The notes below the pieces were generated by a model, which searched no databases, was not told the origin of the DNA, and saw only the letters and a program-made list of their open reading frames with translations. From the NCBI RefSeq assembly GCF_963259705.1, contig NC_081840.1, forward strand, positions 144,939,549 to 145,003,548: a stretch of 64,000 nucleotides of DNA, in the 5' to 3' direction. The DNA comes from Myotis daubentonii (taxonomy: Eukaryota; Chordata; Mammalia; Chiroptera; Vespertilionidae). Below, one piece after another: positions 23,620 through 36,509 of this stretch; the first letter of the stretch is position 1; each line of letters opens with the position of its first letter. The translations under genes and the position numbers were made by a program.

Positions 23620-24350
23620 TATTTCTTTTCCTGACTATGGTGTTTATTTTCTGCTTATTTGAATGTCTAGTAATTTTTATTAGATATTGGACATTATGAA
23701 TTTTACATTTTTGAAAACTGGATTTTGTTTTATTCCTTAAAGAGTGTTGGATTTGCTGGCAAAGAGTTAAGTTCCTTTTGGGTTCCTTTTCAGCATTGTC
23801 GCATAATCTCAAGTTTTTTGTCCCATGAATTCTAGTCACCTCAGTCTCCCTGAATACCAATCTCTGTCTTCTCAGTTTATGAGATCACCAGACCAAGCTG
23901 TGTTCTTTCCTCCTGTGCCACAGTCTAGAAATGACTTTAAGTTATAAAACCTACATTTCATTTGTTTCCCTTTTCTCAGTTTTGTGCTTCCTGTTGTTCA
24001 TTTCCCGAAATATTTGTTTCTTAAATTTTGGTGCAATTTTTTAATTGTTTGTAGCAGGAGATTCATTTATAATATTTTATTCCCTTGTGGCCAGATTAGA
24101 TGTCTGAGATTCTGAAAATTCTTAAAGTAGTACTATATTTTTAATTTTATGTAAATATGTGCTCAGTATTATCATTCAATTATTTTACCTGATTGAATTT
24201 TATTTCCTTCTCAGTATAGGGAACACTTTCCCTCTGTTCCTTGTCTCTCTCCATCTTACTTCTTGTGTGTCCTTGCCTGTCACACAGTTAGGGTTTCAGT
24301 GTGGACTCTCTGTGAGTGTATGCCTGATGGAGGGGAGTCCCCAAAGTGAA
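23620..24350 (-). mobile_element. Probable old antisense L1/HAL1 fragment
   Basis: TTATTAGATATTGGACATTA near 23675 and a TTAAGTTCCTTTTGGGTTCC part near 23768 resemble antisense L1M/HAL1 text. It is diverged and unbroken by other elements. Confidence 0.45.
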
Positions 24351-24805
24351 TTTGGGTAAATTACAAGGGGAAAAGCAGAATAAAGTAAAATCTCTTTATT
24401 GAACTATAACTGTAGGTCCTCTAAACAGTTTTAAAATTAGTATTTTAGATTTCTTATAAGCACACACAAGAAGGCATGAAAGAGTTACATAGCCAGACCA
24501 CAGTGACAGAAAATGAATAGTGTTTAACCTTAGCTACCAAAAGCAGTGCAGAAATTGATAATATCACACAGGAAGTAAACATCATGTAAAGATATTTTTA
24601 AAATGCAGGCAAAGATACCTGATAACATCAGTGTTAGAGGTATGTTGTTTCCCTCCAAAAGCAATGGGCTCTTAACTCTCTATATATAGCAACAAAGAAG
24701 AAGCATTTACAAAATTTTGCAGTAGGCAGATTTGCAGAATGTGAAGACAGTAAAATCATTGACAACTACAAGGATATACATAAAAGCAAGTAAAAAACTA
24801 GAAAT
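24351..24805. other. Unassigned stretch
   Basis: No gene or repeat boundary is recognised. Confidence 0.4.
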
Positions 24806-24814
24806 AGCTCCACT

Positions 24815-24940
24815 GAGACTGTAAATCCTTTGAAGTCAGGAACTATCTTATTAATTTTGTGTGCCTTTTAAATATTCCAAACAAACTTGGAACCCAATAA
24901 ATATTAATTGAATTAAATTGCATTGACTTAATTTGGGAAA
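24815..24940 (+). mobile_element. L2 3'-end fragment, sense
   Basis: GACTGTAAATCCTTTGAAG followed by AACCCAATAAATATTAATTG and a TTGAATT-repeating tail follows the L2 3' end. Confidence 0.7.
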
Positions 24941-26469
24941 TTTTTGGAACTTATACATGGTTTTGTTTTGTTTTGTTTTAAATTACAGATAGTTCTGTAG
25001 AAGTACTTGAAATTTTAATGGAAATAATTGTTAGACTGTAAATTTGCAAGAACAGGAGAAAAATAAATAGAGAAATAATCGACAGCACTAGCTTGTCACA
25101 ATGACTGGCTTCCTTTTTTTTTTTTTTTCCTCCCAATAGATGGAAGCAATTGCCATAGAGTTTCCTGAAGGAGATATTTTGTTCCCAGAAATTTGAAAGA
25201 TAATTGAAAAGGTTTCTTCCCCTAATTTGAAATTCAATGGGAAGTCTGACAAATATAATTGGGAAAGAATGTTCTTATAAGATGGACAATTTGCAAAATG
25301 TCAAATTAGAAAATATCAACATATCCAAAATGAGAGCCAATATTTTATTGCTGCTATTTTTATCTTGGAATACTTGTCATTTTTAATACTTATTATTTAA
25401 TAATAAATTGAAAAAATACTTCTTGCACAAAATAAAGCCACTAAAAGTAGTTATTGTAGATTAGATGGGGGAAAGAATGAACTGTCATTCAACCATTTAA
25501 TAGGGTTGCCAACTGCAAAGTGTGAGAGTATTCCCAGTTATCCCCAAAATGGTATTCTCTATCTCCAAAATGCTTACATGACATTCCCATCTAAAATACG
25601 AATGAATATATTGGAGGAAACTATAATAAAATGTCTTATTAGGGTCATTTGATGCTTATTTATCAACTTCTTAGTTTTCTGAGGTTTTCTTGGTTTATTA
25701 ACATCACTATCACTTGTAAACAAGTTAGTGTCCTTGAATTTATCTTTACTATTATAGAATTGCTCAGTAGTGAAGTCTGACTTTTCAAAATTTACTTAAA
25801 AAATTTGTTATTAAGAGACAAATGTTGTCTTAATCTAAAAAGTTTATATGTTCTAGTGGAAAAAATATAACCTTAATAAATTAATTTTTAACTGCTATTC
25901 CCTGATTTCTATAGTCTTTTGGATCATTTGCTATTATTACATATTTGTATAAACACATACACCCAGTATTTATTCATTTTCTTTTTCAGGGGAAGTCTAT
26001 AAAGAGAATGTGGACAACTGAAGCTAAGTGTGGCTAGTCTTGAAGGCTTTATGTAAGAAATGAATATGGAACTTGGCATTTAAGGTCAAGCATTTAAGCT
26101 ACCTGTAAAGCACATGCAAGCGTATTTACAGCTATTTTCTTTGAGAAATCACTTTTAGCTAGATATTTTAAAAATCATTGTTTGTGTCCATATCTCTTTT
26201 CCTATGGTTTTTATGTGTTGACAGTGGATGAGAAAAGGGCCCATGACCACTCAGTTCACCTGTGATCAAAACTGGAAATTGTATATTGGTTGTCCCAAAT
26301 AGTTGTATCTTACCAGAAATTTTTGCTTGAGAGTTATATTAATAAGTCTTTGCAGAAGTGCTATTGTGGAAATCTATTTCCTGGAAAAATTTACTATACT
26401 CCAGCCTATGTCAAGATGTGAAATAGTTGCTAAAAAAACTCAGGCCCTTTTTTATGTGAACTACTGATT
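24941..26469. other. Unassigned AT-rich stretch
   Basis: A T-run lies near 25115-25130. I see no gene and no clear transposon terminus. Confidence 0.45.
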
Positions 26470-27100
26470 GGGGATTATGTCAGAGTGAGGACCCTGTCAG
26501 AGTCCGCCGGATGCTCAAGGCCAACTGGAGTGTTGAGACCCTGTTCAGAATACACTGGATGTTCAAAGCATTTCTGAGCGTGGGAATCCTAATCAAAGTA
26601 TTCAAGGTTGAGTTGCTATATGCAGGTGCAAAGCAAGGACACAGTAATCGTATTGTACACTGTACAAGCGTGTCCTTCTATGACACAGATAGTGAGGTCA
26701 CTATTTGGAAAGAAGCCTCTTTCATCTAAATAGTATAAAGTATGTTACTGACCAGCAGGCTGCTGCTGTGGATACAGAAGTTGCTGCTGCTGTGGGGGAA
26801 AGATGTATTGTTCACCAGCCAGTGTATGGCTACTGAATGAGACTTCACTTTAAAGAACTGCTTTGTCTAATGGCTCCTTGTTAGCAATGGCTACATGGCC
26901 ACTGGCTTCTACAATAAAGACTCTCTTACATACCCACAACTTCTCATGGCTTCTCCGTCTTCTGATACCTGGTGTCCCAGGAGGTCCAGTCCCTAGCAGA
27001 GGGGCTTGGACTTGGCAGTTGGCATAGTGAAACAGGATGAAGGAACTGAGTTCCAACAATTGGCCTAGTCAGCAGGATAAAGGATCTAGGTTTTGAGGAG
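26470..27100 (+). other. Unidentified block, possibly LTR-derived
   Basis: This block has higher GC than its surroundings. It contains CTGCTGCTGTGG direct repeats (26760-26795) and AATAAAGACTCTCTTAC at 26911, which looks like a poly(A) signal within an LTR. I could not find matching TG...CA ends with a duplication, so the retroviral reading is a guess. Confidence 0.3.
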
Positions 27101-27159
27101 TAAGACTCCAATAGTCAGGAACTGATAAATTATTCATCAAACCCATTTTCCTTTCTTCC

Positions 27160-27530
27160 TGATACACAGCAACATTTTTTGGTTTCCCTTGAAGTTAGAA
27201 GCAATTATATGTTATGCTCTGGCCTATGGAATGTGATGGCCTATAAAAATCTCTTGCATAAATCTCTATCTCTCAATTCTACCATCTGTAGTCCATATGA
27301 CAACATCTAGGTCAATTTTGGAGTCTATATATTGAAAATGGCAAAGTTTCCTGAAATATCCCTATCCACATGATTGCCCTCTTCACGCCTACAGAAGTCC
27401 TCACTCCTCACCATAAACTGGACTTTTAGAAGCAAAAAATAAATTTCTGCTATGTTCAGTCACTGAGTTATCAGGATAACTAATATAGTGGCAGCACATC
27501 ATAGCTAATATAGTGGCAGAAATTTAAAAG
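27160..27530 (+). mobile_element. Possible old LTR 3' part
   Basis: TGCTCTGGCCTATGGAATGT near 27213 and CAAAAAATAAATTTCTGCTA (27435) with a following TCACTGAGTTATCAGG resemble the body and poly(A) end of an old LTR. The family is not determined. Confidence 0.4.
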
Positions 27531-27611
27531 ACCCTATATGTTGATTGCCAGCCACCTTCTTTCTCTACTAATATTGCTTTTATGTGGATGACTAGTTCAT
27601 TTTTTAAGGCA

Positions 27612-27816
27612 GGAGTGGGAAATGTCCTGCCCACAGGCCATATAAGGCTCATGAAATTATTTGGTCTGGCCCTGCCAAGGCATTAGGGGTGAATTAATTA
27701 AATGTTTGACCAAATATAGCAACTAATTTTTAAGTTGATAATTTTGTATGGCCCACAAATGATGTTATAAATATCCAAATGGCCTTTGGCAGACAAAAGG
27801 TCCCCACCACTTTTTT
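27612..27816. mobile_element. Non-autonomous hAT-type element
   Basis: CAGGAGTGGGAAATG and CCCCACCACTTTT are imperfect inverted ends. The interior has GGCCATATAAGGCTC and the CCACAAATGATGTTATAAAT block. The flanks TTTTAAGG and TTTTAAGA agree at seven of eight positions. Confidence 0.75.
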
Positions 27817-27819
27817 AAG

Positions 27820-28940
27820 AGTTACTACCAACAGAATTTTTAATAAAATTTACCTCTTACACAAGGATGTTATTGGGATTATTGCAATATTTTCATAAAT
27901 CTTTCAGGGGTCCTTGGAACAAAGGCTCTACATAAAACAAAATAATGATGCTAATTCTATTATAAACTATAATTTTAATAAATAATACTGCATAGTATAA
28001 ATAAAAAACCACTATTTGCAGAAACAATTGTTTCTCTGAAGTAAATACTGTTTGAGAATATATCAGAATAATTTCATGGGACAAATTAAGAAACCACTTG
28101 CTTCAATCAATCTACTTTGTTCTCTTCCATTTTCATAGTTATGAAGCATTTTAGCTTAGAAAAGACTAATGATTATTTCTAGTAACACAGAAATCTAATC
28201 CTTTTGTTTTTAATCCAACCAGTTTCATTTCTTATAAAACATCAGAGAATTTCTCGTTCTGATTTTCACCTCTGTTCTTTCTTTAAAAGTAGATAACTTC
28301 CTGCTCTGACCCTCTCTTCCAGGTTCAAAATTGCTTTCTATTGCTGGGATATATTCTCTAAGGGTCAATAGACTCCTTTGTTGAAGATTTCCATTGTCAT
28401 CATAATGTCATGGCCACCGTGGCGTGTATCATGGAAAGGCATACCCACTGAAGAGCTTTGAAAAGTGCAAAGTGTATCATCTACACAACCAGAGCACTTT
28501 CTTGCTTTTGTTGCTGATGATCTCTCCATTTGTAAAGTATTTATCCCTTTCTGTCAATTGAAATATTCCTTGTATCGCAAGGTACCACTCCTATATACTG
28601 TAAAAGCAGTCTTAGATGCATTCCATTTCTCTTTCTACTCCTTCCAGAGAGCCTCCAATCACACAGTGACCAGACTTCCTACTTAGCTAACTACAAGAAC
28701 AATATGGCAATGCCTGGCAAGGCCGTGTGTGAACACAAAAAGTCCACATAAATAACTTCCAGTTTGGGGCACCACGGTGGCCACATTGGTGTGCAGGTGT
28801 GCAATGCATACATTCAGTGAGCAGCATCCATACGCATTATGATGTAGACTTGAGCAGTGCAGTGTACAATTGTATATTGGTGGCCCTTCCCAGTACCATA
28901 TTCTTAATTCTTTCATTTCCTGAGTTCCAGTGCCCTTCAC
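27820..28940. other. Unassigned stretch
   Basis: No gene is recognised. Short open frames at 28465-28979 overlap on both strands without domains. Confidence 0.45.
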
Positions 28941-28949
28941 CCAACCCAT

Positions 28950-30170
28950 GTCTATAACTAAAATCTTTTTCTCTGTCATATAGAAGTACTACACCTCTGA
29001 AAATATCTCCAACAATCCACTCTTTAACTACAATTCTTGTTGGTGTTTTTTTTTTTTTTCCTCTGACACTAAATCTGTTCTTTAATCTCTCAACTTCGAT
29101 TCCTTTGTTCCTTTCATCTGTATCCCTTTTTATTAGCCCCCTTCCTGGCTTCACTGCCTCTCCTACCCATACTAGACTCCTTAGTCAATCACCTCAGGAA
29201 CATTGTCACAGGACTCTACAACTCACTGTAAACCTGGATCAAGTTTCTCCTACAACAGCCAGCTTGGTTCAATTCTGTTTAACACACATCCTACTGAATG
29301 CGTACCATAAACTAGGCACACATACATGATTTTTGCACTGTGCCTACGTGAGTGTCTAGAACAAGATAAGCACAGGGTAGCCACTAAAATAATAGGAAAG
29401 ACGAACTCAAAGTCATCCAAGATGGTAAGTGCAGGGAGGAAAAATCCAGCAGCCATGAATATTGATGCCAATACATATGTATGGGCTCCAGACTCCTCTG
29501 AGCTCTCAGTAAAATTAACCATCTTGCTGGCTCTTGGGAACTTTTGTTGCACTACCCTCATTATTACTCCAAACCAATGCACTCTCCTCATTATTAACCC
29601 CAACCAGAACCCCTCTCAACAGGCATCATTACTTCTCACTTCGCAGAGAAAATAGAGGTAGTTACTCATGAACTCCCTCAATTCAGCACTCCGAACCCTA
29701 TCCATTTGTGTGCCATTCTGTCTTGTTTTCAGTTTCAGAGAGAGCTTTGTCCTTCCTAACCTCTCAAATCATGCTTTGTTCTCAACCTCTCCTATCTCCC
29801 TCAGAGACCTGCTTCATTAACTATCACCTCCTTTATTATACCACCGTCTGTTCTTCTTTATTAGCGTTTTTCTTTCTGCTGAAAATCTAGCCAGGTATTA
29901 CCACTGTTTAAAAGGAAAAAAAAATTCAAAATCCTTTGTCTGCCTTTAATACACTCTTCTGTTTCAATCAGCTTCATATTTTTTTTTTTTAAAAAAAAGG
30001 CCTCTGCTTTGTGACCCACTTCTCTTCTTAAGCCATGGGAACTAATCTCACAAACTCTAGTCCTGGACTGTTTGTTGTCTACTCGGCACCACTACCACTT
30101 CTACTAAGCCTGAAAACTCACCTCCTAGAAACTCCTACTCTGCATGATTCTAGGTTAAAGTTTATCAATG
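28950..30170 (+). mobile_element. Probable ancient L2 fragment, sense
   Basis: The pyrimidine-rich sense text, including ATTACTTCTCACTTCGCAG (29628) and later CACCTCCTTTATTATACC, resembles the L2 ORF region. It is heavily decayed; open frames in it (29105-29890) are not maintained. The call is by eye. Confidence 0.42.
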
Positions 30171-32389
30171 TGAGAAACTCGGGTGAGAATTAGGCTGAGG
30201 TAAAATGGAAGCTGCTATTCCCTGGAAGCAGTTGACACATGAGAGATGGAGAGACATGAGCATGTTACCAGGGCTTTCAGGGAAGCTTAAGCTCCATCCG
30301 CTTCCCCTCACAGACAGACAGTTTCTGGGGGCTTTCTACAGGTTGTTGAGACATGTAATAGCTTCTGGCAAGCTTTTGAAAAAGACTTACTTTAATGTTT
30401 CGGACTGAGATCAATTTCTCTGACCTTTGGGCAACATCTTTCTTATCCTCAGTGGCAGCTTCCCTGAGCTTTTCTCCTTCAATTTTTCCAAGTTCTGTAA
30501 ACTCTTAATCTTACATCAAACCCTCTATGAACAGAATGCATTGAATGGCATTTTACCTGAGTGAATGCTGATGAATACACCCAAACATCCGTGCCCCGAA
30601 GCTCTTCTAGCAAATATCACCAATAATCTCCAAATTTTCCAGGTGCAGCATATTTCCATCTTAATTCAATGTCTCTGAAACTGTTGCCAATGCGACAACT
30701 GCTTTCTTAGAACTTACTATCCTTAAGAAACTTAGAGACTAGTAGAAGTGATATTTACAGATATGATATTACATAGAATAAGATGTGCCATAAAAAGGAA
30801 CAAACTTCTATGAATGCAAAGAGGAAAAAGTAACTGGATATGTCTTGGGAAGTTATCTTGAAAGATTTCTTCTGAAATCCCCTGACTACATTAAACTCTT
30901 CTGGGAGCTCCAAGCAGTACATGGGGCACCTTGGGCATTATTTAATTACTATTAACATATTCAATGACCTTTGTTCTTTTCTCCCATTTTCTTTTAACCT
31001 CTAAGGCATAACTCAACTATTCTCATAAATAGATGCTCTTGATTTTTTATTCTTCACATTTTTTTATGTTTCTAAGGCCATAAGCAAGAAACAAAGGGGA
31101 AAATGAGCAAAAGAGAAAGATTTTATATTAGTAAACATCCAGCTACCAAAATTCTCTGTCCAGAGTTAACAGGCTAAAAAGGTTAGATTTGTTCAAAAAA
31201 TATCTGATCTAAATCCAATACCAAAGATCTTGAGGGTTCCACCATTAGAGCCCTTTAGAAAGCAATGCCAGTATATAAATATTCTGTATACAAATATACA
31301 GAATACACGTTTGCAATTACTGCTTCAAGGAAAAGTGATTAAATCAAAAATTTATATACATGCAAAAGCAATCTTATTAGATTATGTACTGTAGGAAATC
31401 AAGGGCAAGATCCTCAACTACTTCATAATGTTAATAAATATAACAGTAACAATCAATGCAGTGTGTGAAATCCACTTCCCTGTAATATTTTGAGTATAGT
31501 GGTATTCTATAAACTGTTAGTATGGATAGAAAATTTCCATAATTTTATAAAAACTAGGTCAACAGCATAGAGATATACTCCACATAATCTAGCCTATTTG
31601 GTCGATATCTTAACTCCAGCAGAAATTTGAATTCCACAGTACTGTGAAATCAAACAAGAATTTCTAAAAGAAAATAAACTGAAAAATGTCCTACAATTCT
31701 AAGTTAAATTCAATGAGAAAAATCTGTGCATATACAACAGATTTAAATAAGAAAAGCTGCAGATGAAATAAGAATGGGTATCATAGTAATTTTAGTTGAT
31801 TATATCATGGCCTGGATTTAGAAAATCTATGATGTGCTATGGAAACTATTTTTGTTTTTTTGTTTAAATGTAGTTATATACCTTCTTTAAGAACAAATTA
31901 AATTAATTAAAAGCAGGGGTACAATTTTGGAAACATAGAAGTTTAGAGAATAATTTATTCTACTTACCTAGAAGTAATAGAGTGATAGAAAAAAGAATAC
32001 ATAAACTAGTCTCCTAAAATGAGCAATTCATACAGAAAAGTGTTAAAGTAAATTGTATATACTTAGAATAAAATGAACTCCGAATACCATCCCATCCAAC
32101 TTTAAAGTTATGTTTAGAATCTAGTTTCAGTAAAACCATAAACTCTCTAATGCTTGTTTTTAGTTTGTAAAGTACAGGTGGAAGAACTATTCTTCTTAGA
32201 GATTATGTGGTATATAGGGGACACTTAATCCATATTTGTTGCCTAAATGGATAAATGGAGGAAATAGCCTAGGATGGGACAATGCTACAGCAATGCTGGG
32301 ACTCAATGAGACCCAGTAGACTGTACACTCCATTTCTTTTTCTCCTGAACCAGTTAAAAAACAAGAAAGATAGAAAAGCGAATGGAAGC
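30171..32389. other. Unassigned AT-rich stretch
   Basis: About 2.2 kb show no gene and no recognised transposon end. Confidence 0.45.
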
Positions 32390-32750
32390 TGCTAGGTACT
32401 AAAAATGTGTCTCCACAAAATTCATATTTTAAATCTCTATATGATGATCCTTGAGCCTTTCAGAGGTATTTAGGTTTAGATGAGGTCATGAGGGTGGTGC
32501 CTCTATGATGGGATTAGTGCTCTTGTATTAAGAGGACAATACCAGAGCCCTTTTCCTCTTTCTCCACCACGTGAAGATACAGCAAGAAGGTAGCCACCTG
32601 AAAACCAGGAAGAAGGCTCTCACCAGTCACCAAGTCTGCCGGCACCTTGATCTTCAACTTCCCAGCTACCCAAACTGTGATAAATACATGTCTGTTGTTT
32701 AAGCCACCTAGTCTATGGTATGTTATTATGGCAGCTGGAGCAGACTGACA
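32390..32750 (+). mobile_element. MLT1-type LTR (ERVL-MaLR), apparently solo
   Basis: It runs from TGCTAGGTACTAAAAATG through ATTCATATTTTAAATC, GATGAGGTCATGAGGGTGG, GATGGGATTAGTGCTCTTG and GTCTGCCGGCACCTTGATCT to TTGTTTAAGCCACC and a GACTGACA end. This follows the MaLR LTR consensus order closely. Confidence 0.9.
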
Positions 32751-33425
32751 GAAAACTTACTACAACTACCTCCTTTAATACTGAACAGTCTAATAAGAAA
32801 GAATGAAGCTTATATCTGCAACAAGTATGTTTTCTAATTGTTAACCCAGATTTTAACAGACACCAACATGGATGCAGCAGCATAAAGACACTACAAACCT
32901 TCTCAGGTGAAAGCCTGCATTTGTAGATATCACACATAGAGAAGCGCACTTTCTGTGAACTAGTTTGACCCAAAGAGAGAAATAAAAGGGAATAACTGAA
33001 CCTAGCTGGTTTGGCTCAGTGGATAGAGCGTCAGCCTGTGGACTGAAGGGTCCCAGGTTTGATTCCGATCAAGGATACATGCCTAGGTTTCAGGCTCAAT
33101 CCCCAGTAGGGGCAGGAAGCAGCCAATCAATGATTCTCTCTCATCATTAATGTTTCTATATCTTTCTCCCTCTCCTTTCCTCTCTGAAATCAATAAAAAT
33201 ATATTTTTAAAAAAGAAATAACTGAGCTAGAATACTCAACTTATTCTCCCAAAAGTTATGTCACATAACCTACACTGCCCCACCCCCAAAGATACGTGTG
33301 AGGGTAGGAAGGCAGACCACAACTGTATGTGAATGACATAATTGTTGCAGATATAAGCTTCATTCTTTTATTATTAGACTGTTCAGTATTAAAGGAGATA
33401 TTTGTAAAAACTTTTCTGTCAGTCT
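32743..33425. repeat. Local inverted repeat, about 85-bp arms
   Basis: The left arm at about 32743-32831 and right arm at about 33338-33425 are reverse complements, with roughly nine in ten positions matching by eye. The longest shared block includes CTCCTTTAATACTGAACAGT and GAATGAAGCTTATATCTGCA. The left arm begins with the last bases of the MLT1 LTR (GACTGACA), and the right arm carries them too. A Ves SINE sits between the arms. Confidence 0.9.
33001..33214 (+). mobile_element. Ves SINE (+)
   Basis: CTAGCTGGTTTGGCTCAGTG head, GGTTTGATTCC B-box region and a CT-rich then AATAAAAATATATTTTTAA tail. The direct repeat GAATAACTGAA / GAAATAACTGA lies at 32990-33000 and 33215-33225. Confidence 0.95.
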
Positions 33426-33549
33426 CTTTACACATGAAAAGAATCATTAGAGGTGTAAAAAGTGTCCTTTAGATACTGATTATGAAGAGATCTATATTAT
33501 CTGATAATCATTAAGCATGGGAGAGGGTTAATTAATTTATCAAATTAAG

Positions 33550-34480
33550 GGCACTTTCAATCACTTATTTATTTAACACAAATTCATTGATACCTAATAG
33601 GTCCAGACTTTCTTGTAGATATTGAGGTTATGAAGAATAATAAGATCAACATAGTTTCCATCCTTATGAAGTTTATAACTTACAAGGCAGACATCAATTA
33701 GATAGCAATTACCATTCAGAATGACATCACGATAGAGGAAGTACAGAGTGTTCCAGAAATTCATAGCTGAGATATTTAACCTTGTGAGACTGAGGAATTC
33801 TACTTCACTCAACTTTGAAGCAGAGAGCCAAAGATTAGGAAGCGGTAACCAGGCAAAGACATTGAGAAAGTATTTCTAAGGCGAGCAGGTGGTATGTTCA
33901 AGGACCTAGAGCAAAGAATGAGAATGTGGTGTAGTCAGCAAACCTAAAGGAATTCTGGAACTAATGTAATGTGAAGATGAGGGAAGAGACAGATTCTACT
34001 AAAGAAGCAAACAGGAAATAGTAATGCTCAGGTTCATGTTTTAGAAAAATCATTTTGGTTTTTAAAGGGGAGAAAGAGATAAAATATAAAGTTAAGGACA
34101 CAGTAAAAAATTTTCACTATTTTAAGTGAAAGAAATTGGTGACTTGAACAAGGAGACTAGACATAAAAATAAAGAGAAATAAATGTCCTTTAGAAATATC
34201 TTGTAGGTAGAATAACCAAGAATTGGTGATATTGAGAAGATACCCAATATGAAGATGAAAGAAAGGGAGATGAATATATTTCTACCATGAATAGGTGAGG
34301 AAATTCCTGTGTCATGGAATAAAATAGGAGCCCAGGTGGAGATGGTTGGAAGTGGGAGGACTAAATAACAAGTACACTTGGACACATGTAGATTCAGCTC
34401 TCTGTAAAATATCCAAATAGAAATGTCCAGTAAGCACTTAGATATGGATCTGGAGTTTAGGAAAACGAGGAGGATTAGAA
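33550..34480 (-). mobile_element. Ancient L2 fragment, antisense
   Basis: It starts with an AAATTCATTGATACCTAATA part, the reverse of the L2 3' end. It runs through TTTCCATCCTTATGAAGTTT and ends near 34450 with AAATAGAAATGTCCAGTAAG and GGAGTTTAGG, all in the order expected for antisense L2. It is strongly diverged. Confidence 0.58.
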
Positions 34481-34963
34481 AGAGAACGTGGGAATCAATG
34501 GTATATAATGTTTTCTGAAGAAAATAGCATCTTATTAAGTGGATTGAATTTGGTGGTGTACAATCAGCAAAAAGCATTATTATTATTTAACCATCACTTC
34601 CTTCAAATGTACTCTGTAAGCGTTCCCTTGTTTTTGTTTGTTTGTTTGTTTGGTTGGCTGGTTTTGGTTTTTTACAACATACAACATCTTTGCTAAGTCC
34701 TGCAGCTTGTAATCACTTTTATCTATATGAGGAATTATATTCCTTTAAGTCACATGTATAAACTCTACATACATAGAGATTTCTTTTTGTAACACCTCAA
34801 ATCTATAGTATATGTGAACCCAACTTAATATTATGCTTCTGGTGACAAATGAGGCTGAAAAAAGGAAATTGTTGGAAAACTATTGAGGTCATCTTCTCAA
34901 ATATTGGGGGGGGGAAAGAAGGAAAAAGAATAATTTAGTTATTTTTTTAATAATTGTAGGAAA

Positions 34964-35213
34964 CAATAGATACAGAGGCAGAGCTGCCTCAAACAGATTG
35001 TCGAGCTGCAGCGGGAAGGCCGGGGAGGGTTGGGGGGCAGGAGGTAGGGGGGTAAGAGATCAACTAAAGGACTTGTATGCATGCATATAAGCATAACCAA
35101 TGGACATAAGACACTGGGTGATAGGGGAGGCTAGGGGACTGTCTAGGGCGGGGGGATAAAATGGATACATATGTAATACCCTTTGTAATACTTTAAGCAA
35201 TAAAAAAAAAATA
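34964..35213 (+). mobile_element. Young L1 3' tail, same subfamily as 1121-3339
   Basis: This 250-bp copy covers only the end of the L1 3'UTR: AATAGATACAGAGGCAGAGC, the G-rich tract, CTTGTATGCATGCATATAAG and an A-rich end. A perfect 15-bp duplication, AATAATTGTAGGAAA, lies at 34949-34963 and 35214-35228. It differs from the copy at 3065-3327 at only a few positions. Confidence 0.96.
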
Positions 35214-35228
35214 AATAATTGTAGGAAA

Positions 35229-35829
35229 TACCTTAAGGTAATTAAGAGAAAAATAGCACCAATATCTTGATTTTTTTCTATCTTCTAGATGTGATTCTTC
35301 AAACAATAACTTTAAAATAATAAATCACTTTATTTCGAAGAAAAAATTGATGAAGAACTATCCAAAAATATTTAAAATGAACATTTATTCCAAAAATTAT
35401 TTTCAGAAAAGCTTGAAAACACCAACAGTAAAAGAGAAAAAAAAGCATTTTGTGAAATATCTCCAGCTGTTATCACACTCATTTAATATTGATGGAATGT
35501 CCATAGTGCATAAAGTCTTAAACTTGACACACCCAAAGCAGTTCTTGATCCATAGAATTTTCATTGTACTATGTATATGAATAAACAATTACAACATTTA
35601 TATAAATTGACTCTTTGAATATTATATTTTGGTTTTGTTTGACAGACCAACAAATTCTTCTTACTGAAGAACTACAATATTAATTTTGTCCATTATATTT
35701 TCTGAAATAGATTTTTTCCAGAGAGAGTATTTTGAACAAAAGCAGCCCCACCCCAAATTTCATCAAGTATGGAGTCCTTACCCATCCAAAGGAAGCTATT
35801 TCAAAAAATAGATAAAAATCTATGACTCA

Positions 35830-35880
<51 letters not shown>

Positions 35881-36509
35881 CTGTCTTCAGAAACTAAACT
35901 GAAAAATTAGAATAAGGTACTAAGAAACAAAGCAGAAAAAATGTATAAAGAGAAACTCTGTGTGCAGGCCATAAGGGATCCTAAAAGCCAGAGTTTTAGT
36001 AAATCATATAGTTAGAAGAAGCTACAATAGTATTTTTGTTCTTTTTGTTTGTTTGTTTTTAATATACACAGTATAGAAGGAACTTATCGGTAACAGGGAG
36101 TAGAAACAGATGCCATTAGCAAGATAACATTAAGAGGGCCCCTGAGTCATGCTGTAGGAAAGATACCTAGGAATTTCTTCAACTAGGATCTCAGTGCTAC
36201 AGTGGATTCAGAACTAGCCTAGATATGTAAGGTTCTGGGATTTCTGTGAGGTTTTGTTAATTTTGTCTAGTGTCACAGTGAATTTTTGTAAGAGCTGTAC
36301 TTTTACAAAAGTGTCAAGCCTAAGATGGAAAACTACAGTGATCCCCAGCCTACATTCAGAGCTGTGGTGACCTGGACAAAGAAATGCTTCGTAGGATTCA
36401 TACACATCACCCTTGCCACCAAAAGTAAAAGTTAAAATAACCTCCCCCTTTACTGAGTGAATTCGGTTTTTAAAGTCAAAATAACCCAATTTAAATAGTA
36501 AGCTACTTT
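35229..36509. other. Unassigned stretch with a CA microsatellite
   Basis: No gene is recognised. (CA)n lies at 35829-35878, about 25 units. Confidence 0.6.
35829..35878. repeat. (CA)n microsatellite
   Basis: Pure CA run of about 25 units. Confidence 0.97.

Noticed and set aside
28408..28790. Inverted match TGGCCACCGTGG / CCACGGTGGCCA
   Set aside because: Only about 13 bp pair and the flanks do not match; likely chance.
33001..33080. tRNA-like sequence with A and B box
   Set aside because: It is the head of a Ves SINE and does not fold as a functional tRNA; the same holds for the other nine copies.
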